Assembly (NCBI RefSeq): GCF_000182745.2
Contig: NC_016027.1
Span: 1,727,501-1,791,500, forward strand
DNA: 64,000 nucleotides
Source of the DNA: Komagataeibacter medellinensis NBRC 3288
Lineage (GTDB): Bacteria; Pseudomonadota; Alphaproteobacteria; Acetobacterales; Acetobacteraceae
Direction: 5' to 3'
Part shown: one piece after another, positions 9,006 through 16,687 of the stretch
Layout: the number at the start of each line of letters is the position of its first letter
Position numbering within the stretch: the first letter of the stretch is position 1
Program-made: the position numbers and the translations under genes
The notes under the pieces: model-generated
What the model was told of the DNA's origin: nothing
The model's database searches: none
The model's input: only the letters and a program-made list of their open reading frames with translations

Positions 9006-9833
9006 TTAACGGTGGCGGAACATTTCATACAGCGCGACCGCTGCCGCATTGGATACGTTCAGACTTTCCATCCGGCTGTCCATGGCCAGGCCCGCAATCT
9101 CATCGCAATGCTCGCGGGTCAGTCGCCGCAGTCCGGCTCCTTCCGCACCCAGCACCAAAGCCACGCGGCGCTGGTGAAAGGCGGCGCCATCCAGCACGCC
9201 GCCGCCCGCGTCCAGCCCCACAACCCACAGGCCACGGGCCTTGAGTGCTTCCAGAACGCGGGAAAGATTGACCACACGGATCAGCGGTACGATTTCCAGC
9301 GCACCGGATGCGGCACGGGCCAGTGCCCCGGTCTCATCAGGAGCATTACGGTCCTGCATGATCACCGCCACAGCCCCGAAAGCTGCCGCCGAACGCAGGA
9401 TGGCACCGATATTGCGCGGGTCTGTGACCTGATCGAGCACCATCACCGGACCGGGCTGTTCCAGTACCGTATCCAGATCCGGCGGGCTCAGCACATCCAC
9501 TAAAAGCGCCATGCCCTGATGCACGGCATCGGGACCGCACAACGTATCAAGTGCTGCGCGTTCGCTCCGCACGGGCTGGATGGGAAAGCCGCCTTCCAGC
9601 CGGGTAGCCAACGTTTCCTGCGCTTCGGCTGTAACAAGAAGCTGGCGCAGCTTGCGCGCCGGGTTTTCCAGCGCAGCCTGCACCGCATGCTGGCCATACA
9701 GCCAGCATGTGCCACGCGGGGCGGATGCCGCACCACGCCCCCCTCGACCACTACGGTCAGGCGTGGAACGGGCAGAGGAGGTAGACTGGGCCGTGGGCGG
9801 GCCGCTACGGCGGCGAGAGGGTCGCATGTTCAT
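9006..9833 (-). CDS. rlmB: 23S rRNA (guanosine-2'-O-)-methyltransferase RlmB
   Basis: This 275-aa SpoU/TrmH-superfamily methyltransferase is most likely RlmB, which 2'-O-methylates G2251 in the peptidyl-transferase P-loop of 23S rRNA. A basic disordered leader (about residues 1-40) precedes the L30e-like RNA-binding domain, which starts at WLYGQHAVQAAL. The SPOUT domain then shows motif 1 (DQVTDPRNIGAILRSA), motif 2 (VALVLGAEGAGL) and motif 3 (SRMESLNVSNAAAVALYE), which form the trefoil-knot SAM site. It is divergent from tRNA-Tyr. ATG 9833 or 9827 could start it. Confidence 0.9.
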   Translation of the reverse strand: MNMRPSRRRSGPPTAQSTSSARSTPDRSGRGGRGAASAPRGTCWLYGQHAVQAALENPARKLRQLLVTAEAQETLATRLEGGFPIQPVRSERAALDTLCGPDAVHQGMALLVDVLSPPDLDTVLEQPGPVMVLDQVTDPRNIGAILRSAAAFGAVAVIMQDRNAPDETGALARAASGALEIVPLIRVVNLSRVLEALKARGLWVVGLDAGGGVLDGAAFHQRRVALVLGAEGAGLRRLTREHCDEIAGLAMDSRMESLNVSNAAAVALYEMFRHR

Positions 9834-9951
9834 GATCGTTCTTTAAGCCCAACCGCAACCGGCGTCATGCCCCCAAACCGGGGTTGGGCAAAGTTTTTCG
9901 TACAAGGTTATTGACACCCCTCCGCAGACCCCTTAATTACCGCGCCAACCC

Positions 9952-10034
9952 GGAGGGATGCCCGAGTGGCTAAAGGGGGCGGACTGTAAATCCGCTGGTG
10001 TACGCCTACGTTGGTTCGAATCCAACTCCCTCCA
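9952..10034 (+). tRNA. tRNA-Tyr (GTA anticodon)
   Basis: The acceptor arms GGAGGGA and TCCCTCC pair perfectly. The D-arm, the anticodon loop CTGTAAA (anticodon GTA), a class II long variable arm and the T-arm GGTTCGAATCC are all present, so the tRNA is tyrosine. CCA follows at 10035-10037. This 3' end is the integration target of the element array: the element-1 integrase gene begins about 170 bases downstream, and the tRNA remains intact. Confidence 0.95.
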
Positions 10035-10037
10035 CCA
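10024..10037 (+). repeat. att core, left copy (attL of element 1)
   Basis: AACTCCCTCCACCA, the last 14 bases of tRNA-Tyr including CCA, recurs exactly at 46650-46663 and 60842-60855 in the same orientation. This is the crossover-region duplication left by tyrosine recombinases that use a tRNA 3' end. Confidence 0.85.
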
Positions 10038-10070
10038 ACTACCTTTCCCAAACAATCACATGCTGTATCA

Positions 10071-10094
10071 AAACGCTGGTTTTCCGGCGTTTTT
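10071..10094 (+). terminator. Rho-independent terminator of tRNA-Tyr
   Basis: An AACGCTGG / CCGGCGTT stem with a TTTT loop runs straight into a short T-tract, 35 bases past the tRNA. A second copy at 60889-60911 carries a compensatory change in the stem (A-T to G-C), which supports a selected hairpin. Confidence 0.7.
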
Positions 10095-10148
10095 CGTGTT
10101 TCTTCTGTCCCTATTGTTCCCTATTTGTATCAGGCAGCACCAGCAAAC

Positions 10149-10189
10149 AGCGGGTATGCAGCGGGTATGAAATCCGTAGGGAGCGGGTA
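10149..10189 (+). repeat. arm-type repeats of integrase 1, left side
   Basis: Three direct copies of AGCGGGTA begin at 10149, 10160 and 10182, just before the integrase gene. Two more lie at 46566 and 46578 near the opposite end of the element. Direct repeats at both ends, close to att and the integrase gene, are the usual pattern of integrase arm-binding sites. Confidence 0.6.
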
Positions 10190-10204
10190 AGGGAGGGAAT
10201 CGGC

Positions 10205-11434
10205 ATGCTGACCGACACGAAGATCCGCGGTGCCAAGCCAGAAGCCAAGGCGTACCGGCTGGCAGATACCGGCGGCCTGTTTATGCACATCATGCCTGGC
10301 GGCAAGAAGGTCTGGCGCCTGCGCTACAAGTTCGAGAAACGCGAAAAGCTGCTGACACTGGGCGACTACCCGGGCGTCTCTCTGGCCGAAGCGCGCCTTG
10401 AGCGGGAGGAAGCCAAGCGCATCCTGCGTGAAGGGCGCGACCCCTCCCTGGATAAGAAGATCGTGCTGCAGGCTGCCCGCACAGATCCCGCCACCACGTT
10501 CGAGGCAGTAGCCCGGGCATGGCATGAGCAGCGCAAGGTGCTGTGGACCGCGCATTATGCAACGGACGTACTGCGCAGCCTGGAGCGGGACGTGTTTCCG
10601 GCCGTGGGGCACTATCCCATCAATGACCTGACGCCGCCCCTCGTGCTGGCAGCGCTGCGCGAGATCGAGGACCGTGGTGCGATCGAGACCGCGCACCGCG
10701 TACGCCAGCGCATGAGCGACGTTTTTGTGCATGCCATCGCATCCGGCATTGGCTCGGCCGATCCGGCCGCCATCGTGGCACCGGCACTGCGGCCGGTCAT
10801 TCGGGGCCGGCAGCCGGCCATCACGGATCTGGCCGAAGTCCGCATGCTGATCAGCAAGACGGAAGCGGAAGATGCCCACCCCACTACCCTGCTGGCCTTC
10901 CGGCTGCTCTACCTGACGGCCGTGCGCCCGGGCGAACTGCGTGCAGCCCGGTGGGATGAGTTCCAGAATATGGATGGTGACCGGCCTCTATGGTGCATCC
11001 CGGCCGAGCGGATGAAGATGAAGCGCGAGCACCTGGTCCCGCTATCGCGGCAGGCCGTGGCAACCGTGCAGGCGCTGCGCCCCTTTAGCGGCCACTGGCC
11101 GCACCTGTTCCCGAACACGCGGCGGCCGGCACAGGTATTGAGTGAAAATGCACTGGGCTATCTGCTGAACCGTGCAGGCTTCCACCATCGGCATGTGCCG
11201 CATGGCTTCCGGGCCTCATTCTCTACCGTGATGAATGAGCGCTGCCCGGCAGACCGGCAGGTGATCGATGTGATGCTGGCCCATGTGCCAAAGGATAAGG
11301 TGGAAGGGGCCTATAACAGGGCGCTCTACCTGGAGCGCCGGCGCCAGTTGGCGCAGGAATGGGCCGATCTGGTCAGTGATGGGCAGACCGGCCTGGGGGA
11401 TCTGGTGGCAAAGAAACGGAAATCAGCCCCCTGA
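10205..11434 (+). CDS. int: tyrosine-recombinase integrase of element 1
   Basis: This 409-aa integrase catalyses site-specific recombination at the tRNA-Tyr 3' end. The N-terminal domain is of the DUF4102/P4-integrase type (ADTGGLFMHIMPGGKKVWRLRYKF, residues about 22-45), followed by a core-binding domain. The catalytic domain shows Arg241 in VRPGEL, His333 and Arg336 in HGFR, and the nucleophile Tyr370 in YNRAL. ATG 10205 is chosen because GGGAGGG precedes it; the frame extends upstream into the tRNA, which cannot be coding. It is adjacent to attL, and its 3' end overlaps the convergent AlpA-like gene by 12 bases. Confidence 0.93.
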   Translation: MLTDTKIRGAKPEAKAYRLADTGGLFMHIMPGGKKVWRLRYKFEKREKLLTLGDYPGVSLAEARLEREEAKRILREGRDPSLDKKIVLQAARTDPATTFEAVARAWHEQRKVLWTAHYATDVLRSLERDVFPAVGHYPINDLTPPLVLAALREIEDRGAIETAHRVRQRMSDVFVHAIASGIGSADPAAIVAPALRPVIRGRQPAITDLAEVRMLISKTEAEDAHPTTLLAFRLLYLTAVRPGELRAARWDEFQNMDGDRPLWCIPAERMKMKREHLVPLSRQAVATVQALRPFSGHWPHLFPNTRRPAQVLSENALGYLLNRAGFHHRHVPHGFRASFSTVMNERCPADRQVIDVMLAHVPKDKVEGAYNRALYLERRRQLAQEWADLVSDGQTGLGDLVAKKRKSAP

Positions 11435-11632
11435 TGCACCCGCGCCTCCCCTGATCCAGCTGTCAATCACGCCCGAGTGCCAGCGGATAGCCCCGGCCGA
11501 AAGTTTGCGCGGAGCCGGAAAGGTGCCCGCTTTCACGTAGCGGTATATCGTCATCCGGCTAAGGCCCGTACGCGTCATGACTTCCTTGGCCGTCAACAGC
11601 CGTTCTTCACTATTGCGCTGCATCTCACCCAC
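11423..11632 (-). CDS. AlpA-family excisionase/regulator
   Basis: This 69-aa protein is an AlpA-type MerR-like winged helix: LLTAKEVMTRTGLSRMTIYRYVKAGTFP (residues 12-39), then KLSAGAIRWHSGVIDSWI. Small AlpA proteins next to integrases act as excisionases or activate the integrase gene. It is the last gene of the leftward early operon, overlaps the upstream gene by eight bases, and overlaps the 3' end of the integrase gene in antisense. That layout would let early transcription favour excision. Confidence 0.85.
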   Translation of the reverse strand: MGEMQRNSEERLLTAKEVMTRTGLSRMTIYRYVKAGTFPAPRKLSAGAIRWHSGVIDSWIRGGAGASGG

Positions 11633-11873
11633 CTTTCGGTTCCTCCCCCGTGTCGTTCGTGCCGGTCAGTAGCCCCCGGCCTTTCAGCATGTGCTTGCCG
11701 CCCTGGTGCACCAGCTTGGCAATGATCGAGATCCGGCAGCCCTCGGGGTCGGACAGGTAACCGACATAGTTGCCATCCCTGTCCTGCTGCAGGTTGAAGT
11801 CATAGACTTCCTTGCCCAGGACCGTACCGCGAAAGATCGGGTGCTGGCGCCAGTCGCGCCTTTGCGTATTCAT
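11625..11873 (-). CDS. small phage protein of unknown function
   Basis: The 82-aa product is hydrophilic, with no signal or membrane segment, and I do not recognise it. A central FNLQQDRDGNYVGYLSDPEGCRISI stretch suggests a small beta-rich fold. It overlaps both neighbours by a few bases within the leftward operon, which supports it being translated. Confidence 0.55.
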   Translation of the reverse strand: MNTQRRDWRQHPIFRGTVLGKEVYDFNLQQDRDGNYVGYLSDPEGCRISIIAKLVHQGGKHMLKGRGLLTGTNDTGEEPKGG

Positions 11874-12469
11874 CCCGCTGTGTCCTTACCAAGGGATGCG
11901 ACAGCCTGGTCATGCAAAGCCTTGGATGCCTTTTCAAAATCCCCCAGCTTCAAGACGCCCTTTAACAGCTTGAAGATCACATAGGCCTGTTCGGCTTCTG
12001 CTTTGTGGGGGATCTTGGCGCCGGCGGCACGAAAGGCATTCGCATATGGCGCCGCCTGAAAACAGATAAGGCCCAATGCAGCCTCAATGTCCGGCGTCAT
12101 TTCATCGGGCAGGGCATTTTCTTTGAGCCGAGCAATCTCCATGTCCCGCACTGTAACCTGTGCTGCCATGTCAATGCGGCGGACGAGAGGCGTTATATCG
12201 CGACAGGGAAGATGTTTCGATGATGTAGCAGAAACCCTTGGTTTCCACACAGAAGGCGCACCATAGTAACCCAAGTTTACTTCATAATACACGCCAACCG
12301 TCTCTACATCCGTACAGGGCTGGATGGGGGTGCCGATGGCTTCAAGCGCCTGATGGACGCCGATCTTTTTCGACGTGTTCAGCGCGATTACGGTTGCGAC
12401 TTCTGATGCCTGTTCGTCCGATACTTCGCCTGGCACAAGATACATCGGTGTTTCATCTGGCATGCTCAC
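11870..12469 (-). CDS. phage protein of unknown function
   Basis: This 199-aa soluble protein has no family I recognise. It has an acidic N-terminus (EVSDEQASEVATVIAL) and an alanine-rich helical C-terminus (about residues 120-190). ATGA overlaps tie it to the genes on both sides. It belongs to the block between the repressor and the integrase, where phages usually keep regulatory or host-takeover genes. Confidence 0.55.
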   Translation of the reverse strand: MSMPDETPMYLVPGEVSDEQASEVATVIALNTSKKIGVHQALEAIGTPIQPCTDVETVGVYYEVNLGYYGAPSVWKPRVSATSSKHLPCRDITPLVRRIDMAAQVTVRDMEIARLKENALPDEMTPDIEAALGLICFQAAPYANAFRAAGAKIPHKAEAEQAYVIFKLLKGVLKLGDFEKASKALHDQAVASLGKDTAG

Positions 12470-12636
12470 GGTCGCCCCTCCATTTCATCCAGCGCGGCGT
12501 TGGCGCCAGCAACGAACTGCCGGGCTTCCTCGCTGTGCGTTTCATATCCGTAGGATTTCAGGGCATCGGCCACGCGTAGTGCGCCCAGCCCATGCGCCCA
12601 TTCATAGCCATGCTGCCATGCCTGTGGCCTGCTCAA
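12466..12636 (-). CDS. small phage protein of unknown function
   Basis: From TTG 12636, whose first three bases overlap the stop of the membrane peptide upstream (TTGA), the frame encodes 56 residues (SRPQAWQHGYEWAHGLG...). The same frame is open back to ATG 12792, but that stretch covers the membrane-peptide gene in another frame and is low-complexity and basic, so the short form is preferred. Function unknown; the aromatic and acidic composition looks like a real small soluble protein. Confidence 0.45.
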   Translation of the reverse strand: MSRPQAWQHGYEWAHGLGALRVADALKSYGYETHSEEARQFVAGANAALDEMEGRP

Positions 12637-12725
12637 GGCACCACCACCATCCACAGCACGATCAGCGCCAGCCAGATCAGGCTGACCACCACTACGGCGC
12701 GAAGCAGCTCGGCCGTGGTGGGCAT
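12633..12725 (-). CDS. putative 30-aa membrane peptide
   Basis: ATG 12725 opens a 30-codon frame whose product is nearly all one helix (ELLRAVVVVSLIWLALIVLW), ending with MVVVP. It sits in the tightly overlapped leftward operon, and its TGA overlaps the next start. Very small one-helix proteins are common in phage early operons. Its reality rests on hydrophobicity and gene packing only. Confidence 0.4.
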   Translation of the reverse strand: MPTTAELLRAVVVVSLIWLALIVLWMVVVP

Positions 12726-12769
12726 GTTGCGTGTGGCCCATGTGATCCATTTTTCGTCCTGGGGCTGGA

Positions 12770-12982
12770 TTATGGCTCTTGCCCCGGCGCATCTATCAAT
12801 CGGATATAGTCATCAGCATTGGGACAGCCGATCACAACCGTATGCTGCTCACCGGTTGCGATATCTTCGAGAATAATGGCCGGGTCAGTAATCCAGCCCA
12901 TGGAACGATATATGGGGCCGCCATGACGCCGGCGGTAAAGCTGGACCGGATCGTTCTCCGGGTCGAACGGTGAAATCGGCAT
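12770..12982 (-). CDS. small phage protein of unknown function
   Basis: The 70-aa product begins MPISPFDPENDPVQLYRRRHGG and contains a predicted beta segment (EQHTVVIGCPNADDYIRLID). I do not recognise it. Its ATG overlaps the stop of the ParB-like gene upstream at 12982, indicating one transcript and coupled translation. Confidence 0.5.
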   Translation of the reverse strand: MPISPFDPENDPVQLYRRRHGGPIYRSMGWITDPAIILEDIATGEQHTVVIGCPNADDYIRLIDAPGQEP

Positions 12983-14622
12983 CAGGCTGCCTCCCCTTTC
13001 CTGTCGGCATTACGCACCCACGGCTCGCAGCGCGGGCCAGGCACGCCAAAATGGACCGGGCACCAGTCCGGTGCGCGGCCGACCAGCCACTGGCGCAGGT
13101 CGGTCACCTTCGCGGGCGCCTTCTCGCCACGCGGTGCATAGTCTTTCGCAATGGCCTTGAGCGTGCTGCCGCTGACATGCGCCAGCATCTCGGCCGTATC
13201 CAGTTCGGGCATCTGGGCATCGGCGTTGATCAGGGCACCGATATATTCAGGCCGGGCATATTCCTCGGGCGGTTTCCATGTCGATGTCTGGCGGTGTGGC
13301 GCCACCACGGTCAGGGTCCGCGCCAGCGCCTCGCCCGCCAGTTCCGCCATGCGGGTGAACTCCAGTTCGGGAAGGTCGCCTGCGGGCGAAACCAGCGCGG
13401 CCAGAATGTCACGCATCTGGCTGTTGCCGGCCACATAGGCGATCAGCAGGGCGTGGAAGGCATCTTCCGGCGTCATGCGCAGCGGATTGCGCAGCGCCGA
13501 ACGCAGGGCATTCGTGCGGATTTCGGCCAGATAGTCCTGCCCCGCCTTGGTAATCTGCGGTTCCTCGGCCGGGGTATCATCCGTCTCAACCACCTCGATT
13601 GCGCCCGGATCGGAATCGGGTTCCTCAACCACGTCATCGGCCTGGTCATCCGCCACCACGGCAGCGGTAGCCTTCACCGGCTTGATAATGACCGACACCA
13701 CACTGCAGGCATCATGGTAATGGTTGAGTGGCACGATGGCGTACGCGCGCTTGTGCCGGCTGCGCCTGGTCAATGTCTTGTCCGCCCCGCCGGAACTGTC
13801 GGCAAACATCCAGCCAGCCGGCACCTGCGGCAGCAGTGTGGTGGCGTTGTAGTCCACCAGCAGCGCGGGCTCATCGCCGGTCTGGATCAGATCCTCTACC
13901 GCGCCGCGCTGCGCTGCCATGAAGCCGGCCGTGTCCGTCGTGGTGAACTGCTCGGGCGATCCGGGCTCGGCAAACAGGTCCTCGTCAAACACGATGCCCG
14001 AGGCCTCAACGTCAAACAGGGCGCGTTCGCGGGGGATGCGACGGGTAATGCACTCACCCGCGACGCTGTTCCACTGAACAGCGTCACCATGATAAAGATG
14101 GCGCTTTAGCGCCGCTGCCTGAACCTCATGCGCCGCCTGCGAGATCTCGCCCAGTATCCGCCAGCTGGGCAGTTCGCGGCCCGTAAGGGCATCAAGCACT
14201 TCGGGCGCCAGCCCGCCCAGCTTGCATATCTGCCCTATCTGCCGATCGGTCATGCCCAGCGCCAGCCCGGCCTTCCGAACCGTGTAGCCGTCCGCCACCA
14301 TGCGCTCGATGTGGCGCCACTGGTCAACTGGGTCCACGGGTACGCGCTGGATGTTCTCGGCCGCCTGCGCCGCCTCGGCCTCGACCTCACTCAACAGATG
14401 TGTCACGGCCGGGATCTCGGTCAGCCCGACACTCCGCGCCGCGTTCAGCCTGCGGTAGCCTGCAATTAAAATGTAGCCGCCTTCGGGGTCAGGCCGCACC
14501 ACAACCGGCTGCAGCACGCCAAGGGCACGGATCGAGCCTTCCAGCGCCGCCGTGACTTCCGCCGTGGGCTGCACCCGGCGCATGTTGCCGTTTTCGTGGA
14601 TGTCAGCAATGGCAACCATCAT
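12982..14622 (-). CDS. ParB/RepB/Spo0J-like nuclease-fold protein
   Basis: The 546-aa protein starts with a ParB N-terminal domain: IRALGVLQPVVVRP then GYILIAGYRRLNAARSVGL (residues about 28-70), and a helix-turn-helix-like KAGLALGMTDRQIGQICKLGGL near 118-139. The long C-terminal part has an acidic linker (about residues 300-340) and no known domain. Such proteins in phages and plasmids may take part in partition, transcription control or DNA nicking. There is no ParA partner, so plasmid-type partition is unlikely. It is the largest gene of the leftward operon and overlaps both neighbours by a few bases. Confidence 0.75.
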   Translation of the reverse strand: MMVAIADIHENGNMRRVQPTAEVTAALEGSIRALGVLQPVVVRPDPEGGYILIAGYRRLNAARSVGLTEIPAVTHLLSEVEAEAAQAAENIQRVPVDPVDQWRHIERMVADGYTVRKAGLALGMTDRQIGQICKLGGLAPEVLDALTGRELPSWRILGEISQAAHEVQAAALKRHLYHGDAVQWNSVAGECITRRIPRERALFDVEASGIVFDEDLFAEPGSPEQFTTTDTAGFMAAQRGAVEDLIQTGDEPALLVDYNATTLLPQVPAGWMFADSSGGADKTLTRRSRHKRAYAIVPLNHYHDACSVVSVIIKPVKATAAVVADDQADDVVEEPDSDPGAIEVVETDDTPAEEPQITKAGQDYLAEIRTNALRSALRNPLRMTPEDAFHALLIAYVAGNSQMRDILAALVSPAGDLPELEFTRMAELAGEALARTLTVVAPHRQTSTWKPPEEYARPEYIGALINADAQMPELDTAEMLAHVSGSTLKAIAKDYAPRGEKAPAKVTDLRQWLVGRAPDWCPVHFGVPGPRCEPWVRNADRKGEAA

Positions 14623-14864
14623 GACACTTTCCCCCGAAAGGGAACGTAGGCCGTCTGCATCGCGGTCATCAGCAGTGCCTCCAGCCTTTCACGGCAGGCA
14701 TCGGCATCCCGTGCGCATGCCCGGGCTGCGCGGTCATAGCCCATTTCCGCCTGCTGGCGGCTGTAGCGGTCCAGGTTACGGGCATTGGCCTGATAGATGC
14801 GGGCCTGTTTGGCGTCCTCGTCGGTCAGGCGCGAGAACAGCACTTCGGCATCAATGATCTGCAT
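14619..14864 (-). CDS. small phage protein of unknown function
   Basis: From ATG 14864 (with AAGGGGA upstream) the frame encodes 81 residues, strongly helical and charged (EDAKQARIYQANARNLDRYSRQQ), probably a coiled coil. A longer upstream frame runs into the preceding gene and is rejected. ATGA-type overlap links it to the ParB-like gene. Function unknown. Confidence 0.5.
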   Translation of the reverse strand: MQIIDAEVLFSRLTDEDAKQARIYQANARNLDRYSRQQAEMGYDRAARACARDADACRERLEALLMTAMQTAYVPFRGKVS

Positions 14865-15114
14865 GGGGTTTCCCCTTGTGTTGGGTCGGGAAGAATGTGG
14901 GGAGCGCACAGGCGCGCTTCGGGGCCTCGGTCGCCAGCCGGTCGGCAAGGTCACTCGCCTGCTGGGCCACGTCACAAAAGCCATGGATGGTCAGGTCGGC
15001 CGCCAGTTCGCGGTAGGCATCAGCCGCGATCAGCAGCGCATCGGCCGAGAACCGGCGCGATGCCAGCAGCAGCTGCGCCGGCGCGCGGTAGCAGCGCGGC
15101 AGCTGGCGGGTCAT
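14851..15114 (-). CDS. small phage protein of unknown function
   Basis: The 87-aa product is alanine-rich and helical (ADALLIAADAYRELAADLTIHG), with a histidine- and lysine-rich end. No family recognised. It overlaps the gene below it by 14 bases and the membrane-protein gene above by four. Confidence 0.5.
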   Translation of the reverse strand: MTRQLPRCYRAPAQLLLASRRFSADALLIAADAYRELAADLTIHGFCDVAQQASDLADRLATEAPKRACALPTFFPTQHKGKPHADH

Positions 15115-15320
15115 ATCTCGTACCCTCGGGCACAGATGTGCAGCCGGGCGCTGTGCTGCTCAGGTGTTTCGATAATAAAACCGCTGCCCAGCCACGCGCC
15201 TAAAGCAATGAGCGCAGCATAAGAAACGGCAAGCAACAGAATAGCAGCAGGGCTGAAACTCTCGCCTTGTAATGGCCTGGAGGACGGCTTTGGCCGCGGT
15301 GGCGCAGGCATCCTAACCAC
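15111..15320 (-). CDS. small single-pass membrane protein
   Basis: The 69-aa protein has a basic, proline-rich N-terminus (cytoplasmic by the positive-inside rule), one hydrophobic helix (AAILLLAVSYAALIALGAWL, residues about 25-44) and a short C-terminal region. Function unknown. It overlaps its upstream neighbour by eight bases. Confidence 0.5.
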   Translation of the reverse strand: MVRMPAPPRPKPSSRPLQGESFSPAAILLLAVSYAALIALGAWLGSGFIIETPEQHSARLHICARGYEI

Positions 15321-15690
15321 GATGCCCGGGTCCAGTGACCCTAAACCGACCGGTTATAGTCCCGACCAAAGGCGCCATTCTCGCCAGGCCCCGGGCAACT
15401 GCATCACGATATTCGACGTCAGCCCATTGGCATGCGCCCATCATGAACATCAGCGCATTCTGGTGCGAATAGTCCGCAGTGATGCATTGCCCATCTTTAC
15501 ACAGCTGCACTGGGAAATGATGGCGCAGCCATGTGTCGTCGCCGCCAAACAGATCCACGAAGCGGTCGCGGCAGGCCAGCTGGCCGCGCGTAAGGGCCTT
15601 CGTCTGCCCGGAATAATCATTAAAAACGTAAGTGCCATCTGTCCGCATGCCGATCGGTTTGATCGGGCATCCGCGCAAAATATTGTGCAC
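15313..15690 (-). CDS. stand-alone copy of the N-terminal module of the phage ATPase
   Basis: This 125-aa protein aligns with residues about 46-145 of the phage replication ATPase encoded at 18942-20786. Both show PIG, DGTY, a GQ pair, an LFGG-x-D-x-WLR-x-x-FP motif, and a later N-x(10)-C pattern. The function of this module is unknown to me. GTG 15690 is chosen because GGAGGA lies seven bases upstream. It is the first gene of the leftward early operon, directly downstream of two repressor operators, so its expression should follow induction. Interaction with the replication ATPase is inference. Confidence 0.6.
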   Translation of the reverse strand: MHNILRGCPIKPIGMRTDGTYVFNDYSGQTKALTRGQLACRDRFVDLFGGDDTWLRHHFPVQLCKDGQCITADYSHQNALMFMMGACQWADVEYRDAVARGLARMAPLVGTITGRFRVTGPGHRG

Positions 15691-15722
15691 GGTCTTCCTC
15701 CATCGCTGGTGACGATGAGGGG

Positions 15723-15776
15723 ATGTTGCTTATTGCAACATGAGAGGTCAAGCGAAAATGTTTATAAATGCAACAT
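15723..15776. promoter_or_regulatory. two operators before the leftward early operon
   Basis: ATGTTGC-N5-GCAACAT (15723-15741) is a perfect 19-bp dyad. A second 19-bp site with weaker left arm, ATGTT-N9-AACAT, is at 15758-15776. They lie just upstream of the GTG at 15690. The same motif recurs between the repressor and cro-like genes, so one repressor probably controls both promoters. Confidence 0.7.
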
Positions 15777-15805
15777 GACACAACGGTGCGGCATCACGAA
15801 GCGGG

Positions 15806-16255
15806 TCAGTTGACCGTAAAAGTCCTGCGAATATCGATTACCCGGCCCAGCCCCATCGCCGATTCCTTGACGTCGGGACCATTAAGGTTCTGGCCGTTGT
15901 CGCCCAGCAGCTGCTGCACCTTCGGGTCATTCTGGAATTGGGAAACCGTGCTGGTGATCAGCAGATTGTAGGGACCAACCAGAACATCCGCCCCATTATC
16001 CGAAAGCGGTCCGACATGCACATGCCCATTATGAACCTGATAGATATCACCAGCGTCAAAGCCGCCGCCTACAGGGTTTATATCGACAGAAACATCCATG
16101 TTTTCCGGCAGGTTAGTTGCGATGTCTATAACCGGGTGCCTGCCGCCTGAAATCGTCACTTTCATATATTCGTCTGGCAGTGCGGCCGCATGAGATGGCA
16201 TCACCTGGAAGGCGAGCATAAAAAAGAGCGCCAGAGCGCCCTTATGCTTGGTCAT
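15806..16255 (-). CDS. secreted protein co-transcribed with the repressor
   Basis: The 149-aa product has a clear signal peptide (ALALFFMLAFQVMPSHA, cleavage near residue 24). The mature domain is beta-rich, with glycine-histidine segments (GGRHPVIDI, GHVHVGPL). I recognise no family. Its ATG overlaps the repressor stop (ATGA), so it should be expressed with the repressor in the lysogen. That placement and the export signal suggest a lysogenic-conversion gene that changes the envelope or excludes other phages; this is inference from position. Confidence 0.6.
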   Translation of the reverse strand: MTKHKGALALFFMLAFQVMPSHAAALPDEYMKVTISGGRHPVIDIATNLPENMDVSVDINPVGGGFDAGDIYQVHNGHVHVGPLSDNGADVLVGPYNLLITSTVSQFQNDPKVQQLLGDNGQNLNGPDVKESAMGLGRVIDIRRTFTVN

Positions 16256-16605
16256 GAGTTTTTTCCTGCTGTCGAACGCGACATGATCAGCTGCAGATGC
16301 AGGTCTGCCTCATGCTCTGGAAGCTCCCTAAACGCCTGTAACAAAAGCGCTTCTTTTGGGGTCATCGGGTCAACAAGACAGCGTTCGCCTGTCCCGTTGG
16401 CAAGCCAATCGACCGACACATCAAAATAGCGAGCAATAGCCAACATCAGGTCCCTTCCTGGTTTGGCCCGACCGCGTTCGATGTTGGTCAAATGCGTCCG
16501 GGCTGTTCCAACTGCCTCTGCCAAGACAGCTTGGTCCATTTGTGCCTGTTCGCGCAACGTTCTTATTCGTGTGCCGATCGTTTGCTGCTCGCTCATGTGG
16601 TTCAT
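16252..16605 (-). CDS. CI-like HTH repressor
   Basis: A lambda-repressor-type HTH domain fills residues about 8-65 (IGTRIRTLREQAQMDQAVLAEAVGT..., then NIERGRAKP and DVSVDWLANGTGE). A short helical C-terminus follows; there is no LexA/CI peptidase domain, so induction would not be by RecA-stimulated self-cleavage. ATG 16605 or 16596 is the likely start; neither has a strong ribosome site. It is divergent from the cro-like gene at 16688 across two operator copies and is followed by the secreted-protein gene. Confidence 0.8.
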   Translation of the reverse strand: MNHMSEQQTIGTRIRTLREQAQMDQAVLAEAVGTARTHLTNIERGRAKPGRDLMLAIARYFDVSVDWLANGTGERCLVDPMTPKEALLLQAFRELPEHEADLHLQLIMSRSTAGKNS

Positions 16606-16630
16606 TTTGAAGCAGCGGGAAAAGGCGGGG

Positions 16631-16680
16631 ATGTTTCTAGCAACATGAAGCTTGACCACTCATGTTGTTTTTTGCAACAT
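16631..16680. promoter_or_regulatory. operators between repressor and cro-like gene
   Basis: ATGTTTCTAGCAACAT (16631-16646, shortened spacing) and ATGTTG-N7-CAACAT (16662-16680) share the arms of the sites at 15723 and 15758. They fill the gap between the divergent repressor and cro-like genes, the usual place for lysis-lysogeny switch operators. Confidence 0.7.
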
Positions 16681-16687
16681 CCAGCCC

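Noticed and set aside
12970-14109. Long rightward open frame of 379 codons
   Set aside because: It is antisense to the ParB-like gene, whose motifs are clear. High GC removes stop codons from the shadow frame.
12982-14622. Plasmid-type partition system
   Set aside because: Only a ParB-like protein is present, with no ParA and no centromere-like repeats. It sits in a phage early operon.
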